64,000 nt of DNA from Paracrocinitomix mangrovi (GCF_019740355.2 NZ_CP091819.1:2418001-2482000); one strand, 5' to 3'; shown: positions 9,516 through 19,129, numbered from the stretch's first letter. Made by a program: numbers and translations. The notes: generated by a model from the sequence alone, not told the origin.

Positions 9516-10001
9516 TTAGTTAGACATATGAACATGTGTTCCGTGACTATTAAGAATGTCTTCTGCTAAAGAAATATCTTCTTTACTTCCATTAACAATC
9601 ACTAAAAACTGCCCATCATGTAGGTGAGATTCATATTTCACCACTTCATCCTCTTTCAAGCCTATCGTCATTAACAAGGTTCCTAACCCTCCTCCGATAA
9701 TTCCAAAATCCAATCCTGCCAAAGCACCAATTACGGCACCTGAACCATATAAAAATCCAAATCCCGGAATGGTAAATACTCCAATACCTGAAAGTAAACC
9801 TACTATAGTTCCAGCTCCGGCACCTACCAAAGCTGGGACATTGGCATTTTTGTCATTTGATTTTACATGAATATCATCTTTTACTACTTCAGATTTTCCG
9901 AGTAAAGAGACTTCATTCATTGGAAAGTGATGGTGAGATAATTTTTTGATTGCCTCTACGGCTTTTTCATCTGTTTCATATGTTGCGACTATTGCTTTCA
10001 T
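9516..10001 (-). CDS. General-stress-protein-like (YflT/17M-type) with glycine-rich membrane segment
   Basis: The 161-residue product begins MKAIVATYETDEKAVEAIKKL, the start of YflT/general stress protein 17M domains (written here in two parts: MKAIVATY and ETDEKAVEAIKKL). The middle is Gly-rich and hydrophobic (ALVGAGAGTIVGLLSGIGV... GIIGGGLGTLLMTIGL), like a glycine zipper inserted in membranes. The end, HDGQFLVIVNG, matches the last strand of such domains. Family members are stress-induced with unclear biochemistry. It lies about 30 bp downstream of nhaD and is probably co-transcribed. Confidence 0.65.
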   Translation of the reverse strand: MKAIVATYETDEKAVEAIKKLSHHHFPMNEVSLLGKSEVVKDDIHVKSNDKNANVPALVGAGAGTIVGLLSGIGVFTIPGFGFLYGSGAVIGALAGLDFGIIGGGLGTLLMTIGLKEDEVVKYESHLHDGQFLVIVNGSKEDISLAEDILNSHGTHVHMSN

Positions 10002-10031
10002 AATTGATAAATTTTTTGTGATTAATAATGA

Positions 10032-11321
10032 TTAAAGGGAGCTCATTAACCAAAAGGTCAATATCCCTGACAAGTATCCTACTAAAGCCAGTAAACTGAT
10101 CTTTTTTAGATACCACATAAATTCTATTTTTAGGATGCCCATAATGGCTACCCCGGCAGCTGAACCTATAATTAGCACCGAACCTCCGGTACCAGCACAA
10201 TAGGCCAATAATTCCCAAAAAGTATGGTCTTGTGGATACACGGATAAATCATACATACCTATTGAACCTGCTACTAACGGAACGTTGTCAATGATTGAAG
10301 AAAATAATCCTACCAGGATATTTATTATCCAGATATTACCAAAATTCTCATCCAACATTGTGGCTAATTGTGTTAAATGTCCGGCAGTTTGCAGTGCAGC
10401 CACCGCGAGCAAAATCCCAAGAAAAAATAGAATGCTGACAGTATCCACTTTTTCCAAAACCTTGCTAATGGATAGTTGTTTACGCGTACTATCTGCTTTG
10501 CTTTTATGTAAAAACTCAGTAATTGTCCACAAAATCCCCAGGCCAAACATGATGCCTAAAAAAGGAGGTAAATGGGTAAAAGTTTTAAAAACCGGTACAA
10601 AGAGCAGTGCCGCCAAGCCTGCTCCCAGTACCAGTTTTTGTTCCCGAACATGAACTTTTAGAGAACCCGCTTCCTCTTCATTAATTTCAGGAACGGCCAC
10701 ATTCCCCCTCATTTTATAAACCATTATAGTTAATGGAACAGCCAGGCATACTATACTTGGCACAAGTAATTTCAAAATGATATTTACAACTGTAACCTGT
10801 CCACCAACCCACAGCATAATGGTTGTGACATCACCAATTGGCGACCAGGCACCACCTGCATTTGCAGCAATTATTATCATCCCGGCAAATAGCCATAAGT
10901 CTTTTTTATCATCTATTAATTTTCTCAATAATGCAGCCATTATAATAGATGTGGTTAGGTTGTCCAAAGCCGCACTCATCAAAAAAGTGGTCACTGAAAG
11001 AATAATTAAAAGGGTGCTTTTCTTGGTTGTTTTAATGCGTTGTGTTATTAATGAAAACCCATCATGAGTATCAATTAATTCAACTATTGTCATGGCACCT
11101 AAAAGGAAAAATAGAATTCCGGCTATATCTCCAAGATGGTGCATCAAATTAGTTTCAATCACCTCAACTGACCCTTCAACTGATGATTGACCAAATACAT
11201 AAAGCACCCAACATACGGCAGCTGTAATTAAAGCGGATGCTGCCTTATTTACCTTAATTTTGTGCTCAAAAATGATGGCCAAAAATCCAAGTGTAAATGT
11301 CAAAGCCATTGCTGTGTACAT
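10032..11321 (-). CDS. nhaD: NhaD-type Na+/H+ antiporter
   Basis: A 429-residue inner-membrane protein with about 11-12 hydrophobic segments. It contains the conserved motif GGAWSPIGDVTTIMLW and ALDNLTTSI of the NhaD branch of the ArsB/NhaD ion-transporter superfamily. It should exchange cytoplasmic Na+ (or Li+) for external H+ for sodium and pH homeostasis. The length is typical for the family. The gene heads a minus-strand run with the YflT-like and HMA-like genes. Family call strong, ion specificity inferred. Confidence 0.88.
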   Translation of the reverse strand: MYTAMALTFTLGFLAIIFEHKIKVNKAASALITAAVCWVLYVFGQSSVEGSVEVIETNLMHHLGDIAGILFFLLGAMTIVELIDTHDGFSLITQRIKTTKKSTLLIILSVTTFLMSAALDNLTTSIIMAALLRKLIDDKKDLWLFAGMIIIAANAGGAWSPIGDVTTIMLWVGGQVTVVNIILKLLVPSIVCLAVPLTIMVYKMRGNVAVPEINEEEAGSLKVHVREQKLVLGAGLAALLFVPVFKTFTHLPPFLGIMFGLGILWTITEFLHKSKADSTRKQLSISKVLEKVDTVSILFFLGILLAVAALQTAGHLTQLATMLDENFGNIWIINILVGLFSSIIDNVPLVAGSIGMYDLSVYPQDHTFWELLAYCAGTGGSVLIIGSAAGVAIMGILKIEFMWYLKKISLLALVGYLSGILTFWLMSSL

Positions 11322-11457
11322 ATCTTATTTCTTTTAAAATTTTAAATTGTTTTGATCGACTTTAGCGGCGATCAGATAAAAAATAATGGAAAAGCAAACA
11401 GAGAATTATCCTCTGAAAAGCTTGAAAAGAAGGCTAATTGCCTAAAGAAATAAGGAA

Positions 11458-11817
11458 TCAAATTCTGAACACCTCAAAGTACAAGTACAACTTTGTGGTG
11501 CAATTAAAGTAGCCATTTAAATATGGACTAATTGATTTTGCATTTACAGCAATTTCTCTTGAACTACAATCTGTAAAATAATCAGACTTTAAAGGGAGTG
11601 ACAGCCTTTTTTGATCTTCATCTTCCTCTGCATCACTTTCAATTAAAAACTCAAATTCCGATAAAGGATTTAGTTTTTGAAAAGTTGCATTAGACGGAAT
11701 ACTGTAAATACTAATGGCATGAGCGTAATGATCCGCAATAACGGTTTCCTTTGCAATGTTAGCAGAAGCGCCAACTGAAAAAAGGACAGCAAATATGAAT
11801 GTGACCAAAAATCTCAT
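11458..11817 (-). CDS. Small secreted protein of unknown function
   Basis: A 119-residue product with a signal peptide ending GASA and a mature part with an acidic patch (ESDAEEDEDQ). Two Cys residues near the end (FTDCSS, GYFNCTT) could form a disulfide. I do not recognise a family. It lies just upstream of nhaD on the same strand but with a 136-bp gap, so it may be separate. Confidence 0.5.
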   Translation of the reverse strand: MRFLVTFIFAVLFSVGASANIAKETVIADHYAHAISIYSIPSNATFQKLNPLSEFEFLIESDAEEDEDQKRLSLPLKSDYFTDCSSREIAVNAKSISPYLNGYFNCTTKLYLYFEVFRI

Positions 11818-11988
11818 TTCATTGGGTTACGCATCAATTAAATTTAAAACTAAATATTGGGAATAGCAATGAGAATTTTTGATATTAAGTAAAATTTAAC
11901 ACATTCTGAGCATAATAAAATAGCCCCTTTAATAAGACTTTACAAAAAATGAGGCCCCATATTAACAGGACCTCACCTCACGGAACAA

Positions 11989-12019
11989 AAAAACCGATAC
12001 CCAATAAGGATACCGGTTT
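11989..12019 (-). terminator. Rho-independent terminator for the minus-strand lipoprotein gene
   Basis: Read on the minus strand, ACCGGTATCC and GGGTATCGGT form a stem with a TTATT loop, followed by TTTTTTTG. It lies about 20 bp after the stop of the lipoprotein gene at 12038. Confidence 0.75.
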
Positions 12020-12037
12020 AATTTGAATTTTGAAAGA

Positions 12038-13264
12038 CTAGTAAAAGAAAACTCCACAACCACTTGTGCAATTTGCATCCGCACCGCTTCCATTTGAACT
12101 AAACGTATTATTACTTTCTACTGTAGCAGCATCAGTTGTTACCGCTCCTCCACTTTTAATTGTAGTAGAAGATGATACATACATCCCCCAGCTATTTGCA
12201 TTAGATACTGAGCAATCATCTATTTCTAAACTACCTGATACATATATGTTGGCATATTCATATCCCCAGTACTGACCTCCATCTTTCACCTGTAAATAAC
12301 TAAAGATGTTGTTTGGATTGTTTGATGCTATTTTGATTCCGCCCCAAAAACCTGCACTGGCGTATCTTCCTTGAATTACTATATTATCAGTTGAAGTTCC
12401 TACTGCATTTAAATATCCAGTAGATGTTACATCAATAACTTGATTTGCTTCAACCATCATCTGCAATCCTGGACTTAAGCTCAGTCCGGCATTAACATCC
12501 AAACCATGCAATAATAGTGGTGCAGACAATTTACTCCAGGTAGTATTTGTGGTAATGTCTCCATCAAGAACGTGAATAAATGCATTGTCGTTTCCTGTTA
12601 AATAATCAGATGATAAATCCAACATATCAACATTGTCAACTCCTATCATCAAACCGGTTTGGCTGTTAGAGAAAGTGTTGTTTCCAAATCCTGAAATAGT
12701 TGAAGATGTGCTTACATACATACCCACTTGCTCACTATTATCAATAGTAGAATTTTGAATATCAAATTTGGCACTGGCTTTTACAAAAACGTTTGCGTAT
12801 TCATATCCCCAATATGATCCTGCATCCTTAACTGTTACATAATTAAATTGATTTAATGGATTGTTGGATTTAATAGCTATACCTTCCCAGAATCCAGGAG
12901 AAGAAGTTTCTCCTTTGATTACAATAGGATTTGAAGACGTTCCAATAGCCGATATTGAACCTGTTTCAGTAATAACCAAAGATGCACCCGCACACATTTC
13001 TAAAACAGCTCCCGGAGAAATTTCCAATTCGGCTAAAACATCAATGTCTCCACAAACCTTGGTAACGCCTGAACCAATAATAGTATTTGTTGTAATGTCT
13101 TCAGTAATTTCACCTGAAATTACATTACTGTCATACAAACAAGATCCGTCATCTTTCTCTGCTTCTGTTTGATAATTTGTTGCTAATGGATCTGTACATC
13201 CCTTTTTCTTACATGCTGACAACACCAAGGTTGATGCCGCCAATAAAATAATTGTTTTTTTCAT
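12038..13264 (-). CDS. Lipoprotein with right-handed parallel beta-helix repeats
   Basis: The 408-residue product has a lipoprotein signal with lipobox LSAC (Cys18). A short Cys module CTDPLATNY...DDGSC follows; this is common after lipoprotein anchors in Bacteroidota. The rest is a parallel beta-helix with an internal duplication: the motif GFW-G-I-SNNP-N-F-Y-VKD-G-YWGYEYAN occurs twice, at about residues 125-165 and 305-345. It is probably a surface or periplasmic lipoprotein; no catalytic residues of a polysaccharide lyase can be pointed to. Followed by a clear terminator. Confidence 0.7.
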   Translation of the reverse strand: MKKTIILLAASTLVLSACKKKGCTDPLATNYQTEAEKDDGSCLYDSNVISGEITEDITTNTIIGSGVTKVCGDIDVLAELEISPGAVLEMCAGASLVITETGSISAIGTSSNPIVIKGETSSPGFWEGIAIKSNNPLNQFNYVTVKDAGSYWGYEYANVFVKASAKFDIQNSTIDNSEQVGMYVSTSSTISGFGNNTFSNSQTGLMIGVDNVDMLDLSSDYLTGNDNAFIHVLDGDITTNTTWSKLSAPLLLHGLDVNAGLSLSPGLQMMVEANQVIDVTSTGYLNAVGTSTDNIVIQGRYASAGFWGGIKIASNNPNNIFSYLQVKDGGQYWGYEYANIYVSGSLEIDDCSVSNANSWGMYVSSSTTIKSGGAVTTDAATVESNNTFSSNGSGADANCTSGCGVFFY

Positions 13265-13345
13265 TTGTTCCTGTGATTAAAAGTTCAGAACAAAATTCAA
13301 ACAAAGCCTCTTGGTCTTTTATAGGGATTTCCCTGTATTTATAAT

Positions 13346-13957
13346 TTATTGATCTAAAAGATTGAGTAGAATAGATTTTTTAACTAATCCCGTAACGTTT
13401 TTCACATCTAACTTCAGAAACAAATTACTGCGGTGCATCTCAACCGTTTTTTCAGAAATATGCAGCTGTTCAGCTATCTGTTTAATTGACTTTTCTTCTA
13501 ATATAACGGCTAACACCTCTTTTTCTCTTGGTGTAAGTATTATGTCATTTGAATCACCTTCCAATTTCTCTTGTACTTCGGCACTGAAATATACTTCACC
13601 TTTTATCACTTTATCTACTCCATTTAAAATATCAACAATAGAATCAGATTTAATAATATAACCCTGTACTCCTGCATTGACAAAAAACTGAATAGTGTAT
13701 TGGTCATCCAAACTAGATAAAATCAACACTTTTAGCTGATGATACTTTTGCATCAACTCCTTAATAAAACCCTTGGCATTACTTTGCCCAAATTTGATAT
13801 CCAAAATCAGCAAATCATATGAATTGAGATTTAGAAAATAATCTAACTCTGATTTTAATGAGGCCGTATCAATCTCCGCATCACTATATTTTCCTGCAAT
13901 GGCGTTTTTTAAGCCATCCACAATTAAATCATGATCATCCGCTATTAAAAATCTCAT
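13346..13957 (-). CDS. NarL/LuxR-family response regulator
   Basis: The 203-residue protein has a receiver domain with acidic pocket Asp7/Asp8 and phospho-acceptor Asp53 (LLILDIKFG), and a conserved Lys in GYIIKSD. A C-terminal LuxR-type helix-turn-helix follows (LTPREKEVLAVI...SEKTVEMHRSNLFLKLDV). It should be phosphorylated by the histidine kinase encoded just upstream; the two genes overlap by 4 bp (13954-13957), so they are translationally coupled. Targets are unknown. Confidence 0.92.
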   Translation of the reverse strand: MRFLIADDHDLIVDGLKNAIAGKYSDAEIDTASLKSELDYFLNLNSYDLLILDIKFGQSNAKGFIKELMQKYHQLKVLILSSLDDQYTIQFFVNAGVQGYIIKSDSIVDILNGVDKVIKGEVYFSAEVQEKLEGDSNDIILTPREKEVLAVILEEKSIKQIAEQLHISEKTVEMHRSNLFLKLDVKNVTGLVKKSILLNLLDQ

Positions 13958-15795
13958 TCAGTCAAATTTAAATAAATGCTCACCAGGGTTCCCTTATCTT
14001 TTGCACTCTCAAAAATTATTTCGCCGCCTAAATTTTCTACTCGTTTTTGGATACTAACAATGCCAATACCATCAACGTTATCATCCAAATCAAAACCTAT
14101 TCCATCATCTTCAACTGAAAGCACAATTTTATTATTGTCCATTAACAGTTGGACAAAACAATTACGCGCCTTTGCATGCTTTTGAACATTATTAATTAGC
14201 TCTTGCACCCATCTGTAAATCATTTTAGCTTTTGTAGCTTGTACCTTTTTATCACCAAGATTCGAAGTGAAATGAATGACTAATTTATCTGAACTATTCC
14301 CTTTGCAATATAATTTCAAAGTATCTTCAAGATTGCGTTCATCAAAATCAACCGGCATTAAATTGTGCGATATGCGTCTAACATCCAAATGAGTTTTATT
14401 TATTTGATTTAAAACTTCATTTAGATTGATTTCTTTATTACTTGCTAAAAGTTCTAATTGGATTTTGGCTGCAGTAAGTGAAGATGCAACACCATCATGC
14501 AGATCAGCTGCAACTCTTTCTCTTTCTTTTTCTTCTCCTAAAACAGCCGCTTTGGCAATCTTATGTTCCTGAACTAATTTCAAACGTTGGATGCGGTTCA
14601 CAGAAGATCTTCTTAAAAAGTAAAGCAAAATTGCCAAGACAAGAACCCCTGAGGCTAACAGCAATATCCACCAATTTCTATTGGCTAATTTCTGTTCACT
14701 TTTTAAACTTTTTAGTTGTTCTTCTGCCAATGCACGTTCCTTTTTCTCAGTTTCATACTTCACCATCATCTCATTGATAATTTCTCTACTCTCAATTCCG
14801 GCAAATTCAACATATAATTCATTCGCCAATGCCATATTTTCAAAGGCTTTTTTAAACTCTCCTTTACCGGCATATGCATATCCTAATTGCTTATGAATTG
14901 AATACAATGTATTGTCATTGTTTTGCGATTTTGAAAGCTTGAGCGCTTCTTCACCACTTACTATTGCTTCATTAAAAAGTTGGAGTTCTGAATAAGCATG
15001 TAACAAGGCAATGTGGTTGAGCATAACGTAGTGGGTTTGTCCAAACTGCCGACTTAAGATCATTGAACGATCATACATATCAACAGCTTCTTTAACACTG
15101 TCCTTTTTTTGAAGCAATTCTCCTTTTGCATAAAAGGCGATAATTTGACCGATAGGATTATTGTATTGTATGGCATTATTGAGTGCTTCCTGACTTAATT
15201 CTTCTCCTTGTTCAATGCTGTCCAATTTAATTGCTGATACGGCTGCAATTGATGCTACAGAGGAGTAATATATTGTGTCATTAATTTCTGATAAATAGTT
15301 GTAGGCAGAAAAGGCATATTGGTATGATGATTCATATTGTTTTAGACTAAAAAATACATTTGCCAAATTATTTTCTATAATCGCAGCCTTGTAATGATCG
15401 CCATTCTTTTCATAAATAACTTTTGCTTTCAACATCTGTTCAATGGCCACATCATAATCACCCTTTACACTAAATGCTGATCCAACCAAATTATAATACT
15501 TGGCTGCTTCTGTTTCAGATACATTTGGAATAGCTTGATTTGCGTATAAAATGACACTGTCTACTTGAGATGTCATAAAGAAATACCTACACAAATGATA
15601 TTGATAAACATCTTTTAATCGCGGGGTTTGTGCTACTTGTCTATTGGTGTTTTTTATTGAATCTATATCTGAAAGTCCCATTGTTGCTTTAAGGAAATTT
15701 TGAGCAATCATTGTGGAGTCAGCTTTGTAATCCTCTTGGGAATGCACAAAAGAAGCAAATAGAAAAAACATGAAAAGTACCAGACTTCTTTTCAT
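13954..15795 (-). CDS. TPR-containing sensor histidine kinase (HisKA_3/NarX type)
   Basis: A 613-residue kinase with a signal sequence (ends FVHSQ), a periplasmic array of TPR repeats to about residue 330, a coiled coil, one membrane span at 374-394 and a cytoplasmic HisKA_3 domain with phospho-His433 in AADLHDGVASSL. An HATPase_c domain follows with the N-box IYRWVQELINNVQKHA and the DDGIGFD box. This layout is common for Bacteroidota kinases paired with LuxR-type regulators. It overlaps its cognate regulator gene by 4 bp. The signal sensed is unknown. Confidence 0.92.
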   Translation of the reverse strand: MKRSLVLFMFFLFASFVHSQEDYKADSTMIAQNFLKATMGLSDIDSIKNTNRQVAQTPRLKDVYQYHLCRYFFMTSQVDSVILYANQAIPNVSETEAAKYYNLVGSAFSVKGDYDVAIEQMLKAKVIYEKNGDHYKAAIIENNLANVFFSLKQYESSYQYAFSAYNYLSEINDTIYYSSVASIAAVSAIKLDSIEQGEELSQEALNNAIQYNNPIGQIIAFYAKGELLQKKDSVKEAVDMYDRSMILSRQFGQTHYVMLNHIALLHAYSELQLFNEAIVSGEEALKLSKSQNNDNTLYSIHKQLGYAYAGKGEFKKAFENMALANELYVEFAGIESREIINEMMVKYETEKKERALAEEQLKSLKSEQKLANRNWWILLLASGVLVLAILLYFLRRSSVNRIQRLKLVQEHKIAKAAVLGEEKERERVAADLHDGVASSLTAAKIQLELLASNKEINLNEVLNQINKTHLDVRRISHNLMPVDFDERNLEDTLKLYCKGNSSDKLVIHFTSNLGDKKVQATKAKMIYRWVQELINNVQKHAKARNCFVQLLMDNNKIVLSVEDDGIGFDLDDNVDGIGIVSIQKRVENLGGEIIFESAKDKGTLVSIYLNLTE

Positions 15796-15975
15796 AAAAT
15801 GAGATTCAAATAGAGGAACTAAAAAGTTAAGACTAAATTAATAAATCCATTTGACAAGTAGGTCGTGGCTGTATTTGCAGAACAAACAACATTCACTAAA
15901 AATAAGTGTATCATCAAATTTCCTATATCATTAATTTTCAGCTCCTTTATCTATTTATTTTATTACTTTTCCGCA

Positions 15976-16395
15976 GTGTTTGTTTCTGAAATTACAAAAA
16001 AGCATATTAGAACTTCTGCAGCTGATCTCAAGCTAATAGATGATAACATCATTCTTTTTAGTACGCACAAAAATGCGGTATTTGGCTTAAATGAAATGCT
16101 AGAAGTACGAGAGGCCAATATCATCCTATCTGAAGGAAGGCCTTATTGCGTAATAATGGAAGCAGGTGAGTTTACCGAATTTACAGCAGAAGCAAAAACT
16201 GCCAGCGCCAGTGAGGAGCATACAAAAAACAGAATCGCTCTTGCACTTATCAAAAAGAATCTGGCCACCAAAATCATTGTTGATTTATACCTCAAACTTC
16301 AAAAGCCCGTTGGTAAAACCAAATCTTTTACCACCAGAAAAGAAGGCCTTAATTGGTTAAAAAAAATGCGGGATGCCTACTACAATGATTTATAA
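15976..16395 (+). CDS. STAS/SpoIIAA-like small protein
   Basis: The 139-residue product (from GTG 15976) has short strands and helices such as DDNIILFSTHKNAVF, NIILSEGRPYCVIMEAG and a C-terminal KEGLNWLKKM, resembling the SpoIIAA/STAS-like DUFs of Bacteroidota (DUF7793-type). The open frame extends upstream to a GTG at 15865. That extension is AT-rich, resembles promoter DNA and would add an odd hydrophobic segment, so I prefer the shorter form. Divergent from the histidine kinase gene. Family call tentative. Confidence 0.5.
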   Translation: MFVSEITKKHIRTSAADLKLIDDNIILFSTHKNAVFGLNEMLEVREANIILSEGRPYCVIMEAGEFTEFTAEAKTASASEEHTKNRIALALIKKNLATKIIVDLYLKLQKPVGKTKSFTTRKEGLNWLKKMRDAYYNDL

Positions 16396-16938
16396 TTAAT
16401 GGTTCCATTCCCATTTTAACAAGGAGTAACAATCAGAATCTTCATATTTATCGTTCACCAGATAATCTTCTCTCATGGTTCCTTCCTTGGTGAATCCATA
16501 ATAATGTACCAGTTTTACTGAAGGCGTATTCCAATCAGCTACCAAAGCTTCAATTCTATGCAGGTTCATTGAAGTAAAACCGAAATTCAACACTTCATTT
16601 AAGGCTTCTTTAGCATACCCTTTTCTCCTGTTTTCTTCTGATCTGATTTTATAAAACAACTCTGCTCTTTGGTGATTTTTATTCCAGGTATGAAATCCAC
16701 ACTCTCCTATTGGCAGGTTGCTTTGTTTATCTATAAGCAAGAAAAATAATACGGAAATATTATAGGTCTCAATTCCTTTTTCATGCTGTAACTTGAACTT
16801 CTCGTAATCCACCTCATCAAATCCAAAATAATCCATGATTTCAGCCTTAGATTTTGTATTGTAAAAATCATGAATCAAAGCGGGATTTACACTTTTAAGG
16901 ATCAAACGGTCGGTATGTAATATGTGTTGCGAATTCAC
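16396..16938 (-). CDS. GNAT acetyltransferase, RimJ/RimL-like
   Basis: A 180-residue GNAT-fold protein. It begins LHTDRLILKSVNPAL, typical of RimJ/RimL-like acetyltransferases. The acetyl-CoA loop reads RSEENRRKGYAKEAL, followed by MNLHRIEALVADWNTPSVKL. It should transfer acetyl from acetyl-CoA to an amino group, perhaps of a protein N-terminus; the substrate is unknown. Same strand as the next two small genes, separated by only 6 bp from the lipoprotein-like gene at 16945, so probably one operon. Confidence 0.85.
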   Translation of the reverse strand: MNSQHILHTDRLILKSVNPALIHDFYNTKSKAEIMDYFGFDEVDYEKFKLQHEKGIETYNISVLFFLLIDKQSNLPIGECGFHTWNKNHQRAELFYKIRSEENRRKGYAKEALNEVLNFGFTSMNLHRIEALVADWNTPSVKLVHYYGFTKEGTMREDYLVNDKYEDSDCYSLLKWEWNH

Positions 16939-16944
16939 TGTATG

Positions 16945-17334
16945 CTATTTAACACTGGCAATTTTATAATTAATTCCGGTGGGATTATAAATTACGTAGG
17001 TGTATTTATAAAATACCGGACAGTACTGTTCTCCGGTCATGGTAATTTCTCTATCTAAAAAAATGGTTTCATCCTTAATTTCAATAATGCCTCTTGAAGA
17101 ATCAACACAATGTTCATGCATAAGCGTAGTAACAAACAAAGTATCCTCTTTTTCTTCTATTGAAAAGTAATCTTTGATAAAATTCTGGTGATCATCAAAG
17201 TACAGCTCTTCATTTTCCAATCCTTCCATTACGTATTCTTTAGACCAACGAACTAAATATGCATGAGGCACAGTGCAAGCGTTGATAAAGAATGACAAAA
17301 ATGTAATTGAAACTAAAATGACTGTATTCTTCAT
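16945..17334 (-). CDS. Small putative lipoprotein
   Basis: A 129-residue protein with an N-terminal hydrophobic segment ending in a lipobox-like INAC (Cys20). The mature part has alternating charged and strand-like stretches and Cys residues in EHCVDSS and GEQYCPVFY. No family recognised. It lies 13 bp from the membrane protein gene at 17348 and 6 bp from the GNAT gene. Confidence 0.55.
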   Translation of the reverse strand: MKNTVILVSITFLSFFINACTVPHAYLVRWSKEYVMEGLENEELYFDDHQNFIKDYFSIEEKEDTLFVTTLMHEHCVDSSRGIIEIKDETIFLDREITMTGEQYCPVFYKYTYVIYNPTGINYKIASVK

Positions 17335-17347
17335 AAATCGACCCTTA

Positions 17348-17914
17348 TTAATGAATCCTAAAATGATCTTCTGTTAAGTAGTAAAAGCATAGAAACAGCA
17401 TAATCAAGGATAAAAATATGCCAATTATTTTTTTGGGTTTTGACGTTAATTTGTACAGAAATATTTTGAACAAAGTGGCCAAAATCAAGCCACCTAATAT
17501 TCCTATTTGCATATACTTTGTTCCGTCATCCAATCCGTATGATATTACACCCGTCCAGGTTCCAAACAAAAGCAGAGCTGACGCTAAAACGAAAATAAAA
17601 AATACTGTGTCGTATACTTTTTGGACAAATGAATTACTGGTAGATCTGGAAATCAAAATGATGGTGAGGTGAACCAAAGTTAAAAACCAATGCAGCCATA
17701 TGGTAAACATCCAAAATACCAGCACTGACAAAACAACACCTCCCGGTCCGGCATTGAAGAATGAAACAATAAAAAATACCGAATAAGCAATTTGAATTCC
17801 CAGATTAATCCATAAAACAGGCTTCTTTTTCTTCTTGGTGACAATTAATACCAATGCCAAAACAACCCATTGAAATAGATAGCTGCCTAAAATCAATTGA
17901 AAGTCTTCACTCAT
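17348..17914 (-). CDS. Multi-pass membrane protein of unknown function
   Basis: The 188-residue product has five or six hydrophobic segments (for example YLFQWVVLALVLIVT and VFFIFVLASALLLFGTW) separated by short charged loops. No transporter motif is visible. First gene of the minus-strand trio with the putative lipoprotein and GNAT genes. Confidence 0.6.
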   Translation of the reverse strand: MSEDFQLILGSYLFQWVVLALVLIVTKKKKKPVLWINLGIQIAYSVFFIVSFFNAGPGGVVLSVLVFWMFTIWLHWFLTLVHLTIILISRSTSNSFVQKVYDTVFFIFVLASALLLFGTWTGVISYGLDDGTKYMQIGILGGLILATLFKIFLYKLTSKPKKIIGIFLSLIMLFLCFYYLTEDHFRIH

Positions 17915-18024
17915 TCTATTTATTTGACATTAAAATAAAGTGCAGCATATATACTACACATCCTAAAAGCACAATGCCTTTAAAAATTGATTAACTAAAA
18001 TAAGAAAAAGTAAGGAGGGTCAAA

Positions 18025-18315
18025 TTACTTGCTTAAAACCTTCGCAATTTTGAAGTAATCTGAATCTTTGTTTGGTGCATTCTTCAATGCTTCTTCTTGA
18101 GTGATTGTTACCTTGGCAACATCTTCACGCAATACATTAATTGAATCTGTCATGAAAATCAATGGCTCAACACCTTCAGTATCCACTTGATTTAATTGAT
18201 CAACAAAGTCAATCATTTTAATTAAATCTGCTTTGATGGCTTCTTTCTTTTCTCCTTCAAACTCAAGCCTTGCAAGGTGAGCAATGTGATCTACCAATTC
18301 ATCTTTGATTTCCAT
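18025..18315 (-). CDS. gatC: Asp-tRNA(Asn)/Glu-tRNA(Gln) amidotransferase subunit C
   Basis: This 96-residue protein matches GatC in length and motifs: VDHIAHLARLEF at the start, IDFVDQLNQVDTEGVEPL in the middle and LREDV. GatC stabilises the GatA-GatB complex that converts mischarged Glu-tRNA(Gln), and in some species Asp-tRNA(Asn), to the correct aminoacyl-tRNA. It is separated by one base from the plsC-like gene upstream, so the two are probably co-transcribed. gatA and gatB are not in the window. Confidence 0.92.
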   Translation of the reverse strand: MEIKDELVDHIAHLARLEFEGEKKEAIKADLIKMIDFVDQLNQVDTEGVEPLIFMTDSINVLREDVAKVTITQEEALKNAPNKDSDYFKIAKVLSK

Positions 18316-18316
18316 A

Positions 18317-19084
18317 CTACAGTTTATCTATCACTTTTTTGTTGTATTCAAGCAATGGACCATTGATTACATCAAAGGTTTGCTGACGCAAATTTACTAA
18401 ATCTTTCTTTTCTAAACCTTTTGTTGGTATAGGGTCATGAATAACTACTCTTGAAATACCGGGACGTGCCCAGGCTGTTAAAGGCGGATCAGTTGCAAAA
18501 AGCTTCCAGGTATCAATCAAAGTAATGGGTAAAATTGGCACCTGTTCTTCAATAGCCATCTTAAAAGCACCTGATTTAAAGAGGTTCAGCTTTGGGTTAT
18601 TGTGCGGAATTTTACCTTCTGGATAAATGACGATTGACCATCCTCTTTGAATTTCTTTTTTAGCCCTGATAATAGATTTCATGGCTGAATGTCTCTTTTC
18701 ACGGTTTACGCCTATGTCCATGTTCTTAAAAAAGATACTGATGACAGGCCATCTCAATAATTCTGCTTTACCAATAAACATGAACTTGGTTTTTGGTAAA
18801 ATCGGATACATTAAAATGATGTCCAAATAAGAACAATGATTGGCACAAATTACATAAGGCCCTTCCGGTAAATTGTCCGGCATTTTAATTCTCTTGAGAA
18901 AAATAAAATCCAAAAACAAAATAATCCGTGAAGTGAAAACCTTAAGCTTAAATACTTTTTCAAAGTTTTTGTCTTTGAGCAACATCACCCAAAACACAGG
19001 ATACAGCAAGGTTAGAACCACAAAAAATATTATGGCGAAATATATGCGATAAACGATAACTAATGGTAAAAGCAAATATTTCAT
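18317..19084 (-). CDS. plsC: 1-acyl-sn-glycerol-3-phosphate acyltransferase
   Basis: A 255-residue PlsC/LPLAT-type acyltransferase with the catalytic NHCSYLD motif (His83, Asp88; the NHx4D box) and the substrate motif IYPEGKIP. Two hydrophobic N-terminal segments anchor it to the inner membrane. It transfers an acyl chain to lysophosphatidic acid in phospholipid synthesis; related LPLATs act on other lysolipids, so exact substrate is inferred. Directly upstream of gatC and divergent from trpS. Confidence 0.85.
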   Translation of the reverse strand: MKYLLLPLVIVYRIYFAIIFFVVLTLLYPVFWVMLLKDKNFEKVFKLKVFTSRIILFLDFIFLKRIKMPDNLPEGPYVICANHCSYLDIILMYPILPKTKFMFIGKAELLRWPVISIFFKNMDIGVNREKRHSAMKSIIRAKKEIQRGWSIVIYPEGKIPHNNPKLNLFKSGAFKMAIEEQVPILPITLIDTWKLFATDPPLTAWARPGISRVVIHDPIPTKGLEKKDLVNLRQQTFDVINGPLLEYNKKVIDKL

Positions 19085-19129
19085 TGTATCAAAAATAACT
19101 ACTTTTATCCTTCATAACTTAAAAAGCAA

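Noticed and set aside
10285-11067. Plus-strand ORFs within nhaD
   Set aside because: Antisense shadows of a well-conserved transporter gene.
12066-12275. ORFs on the strand opposite to the beta-helix lipoprotein (also 12861-13172)
   Set aside because: Shadows of a repeat-rich gene with clear signal peptide and terminator on the minus strand.
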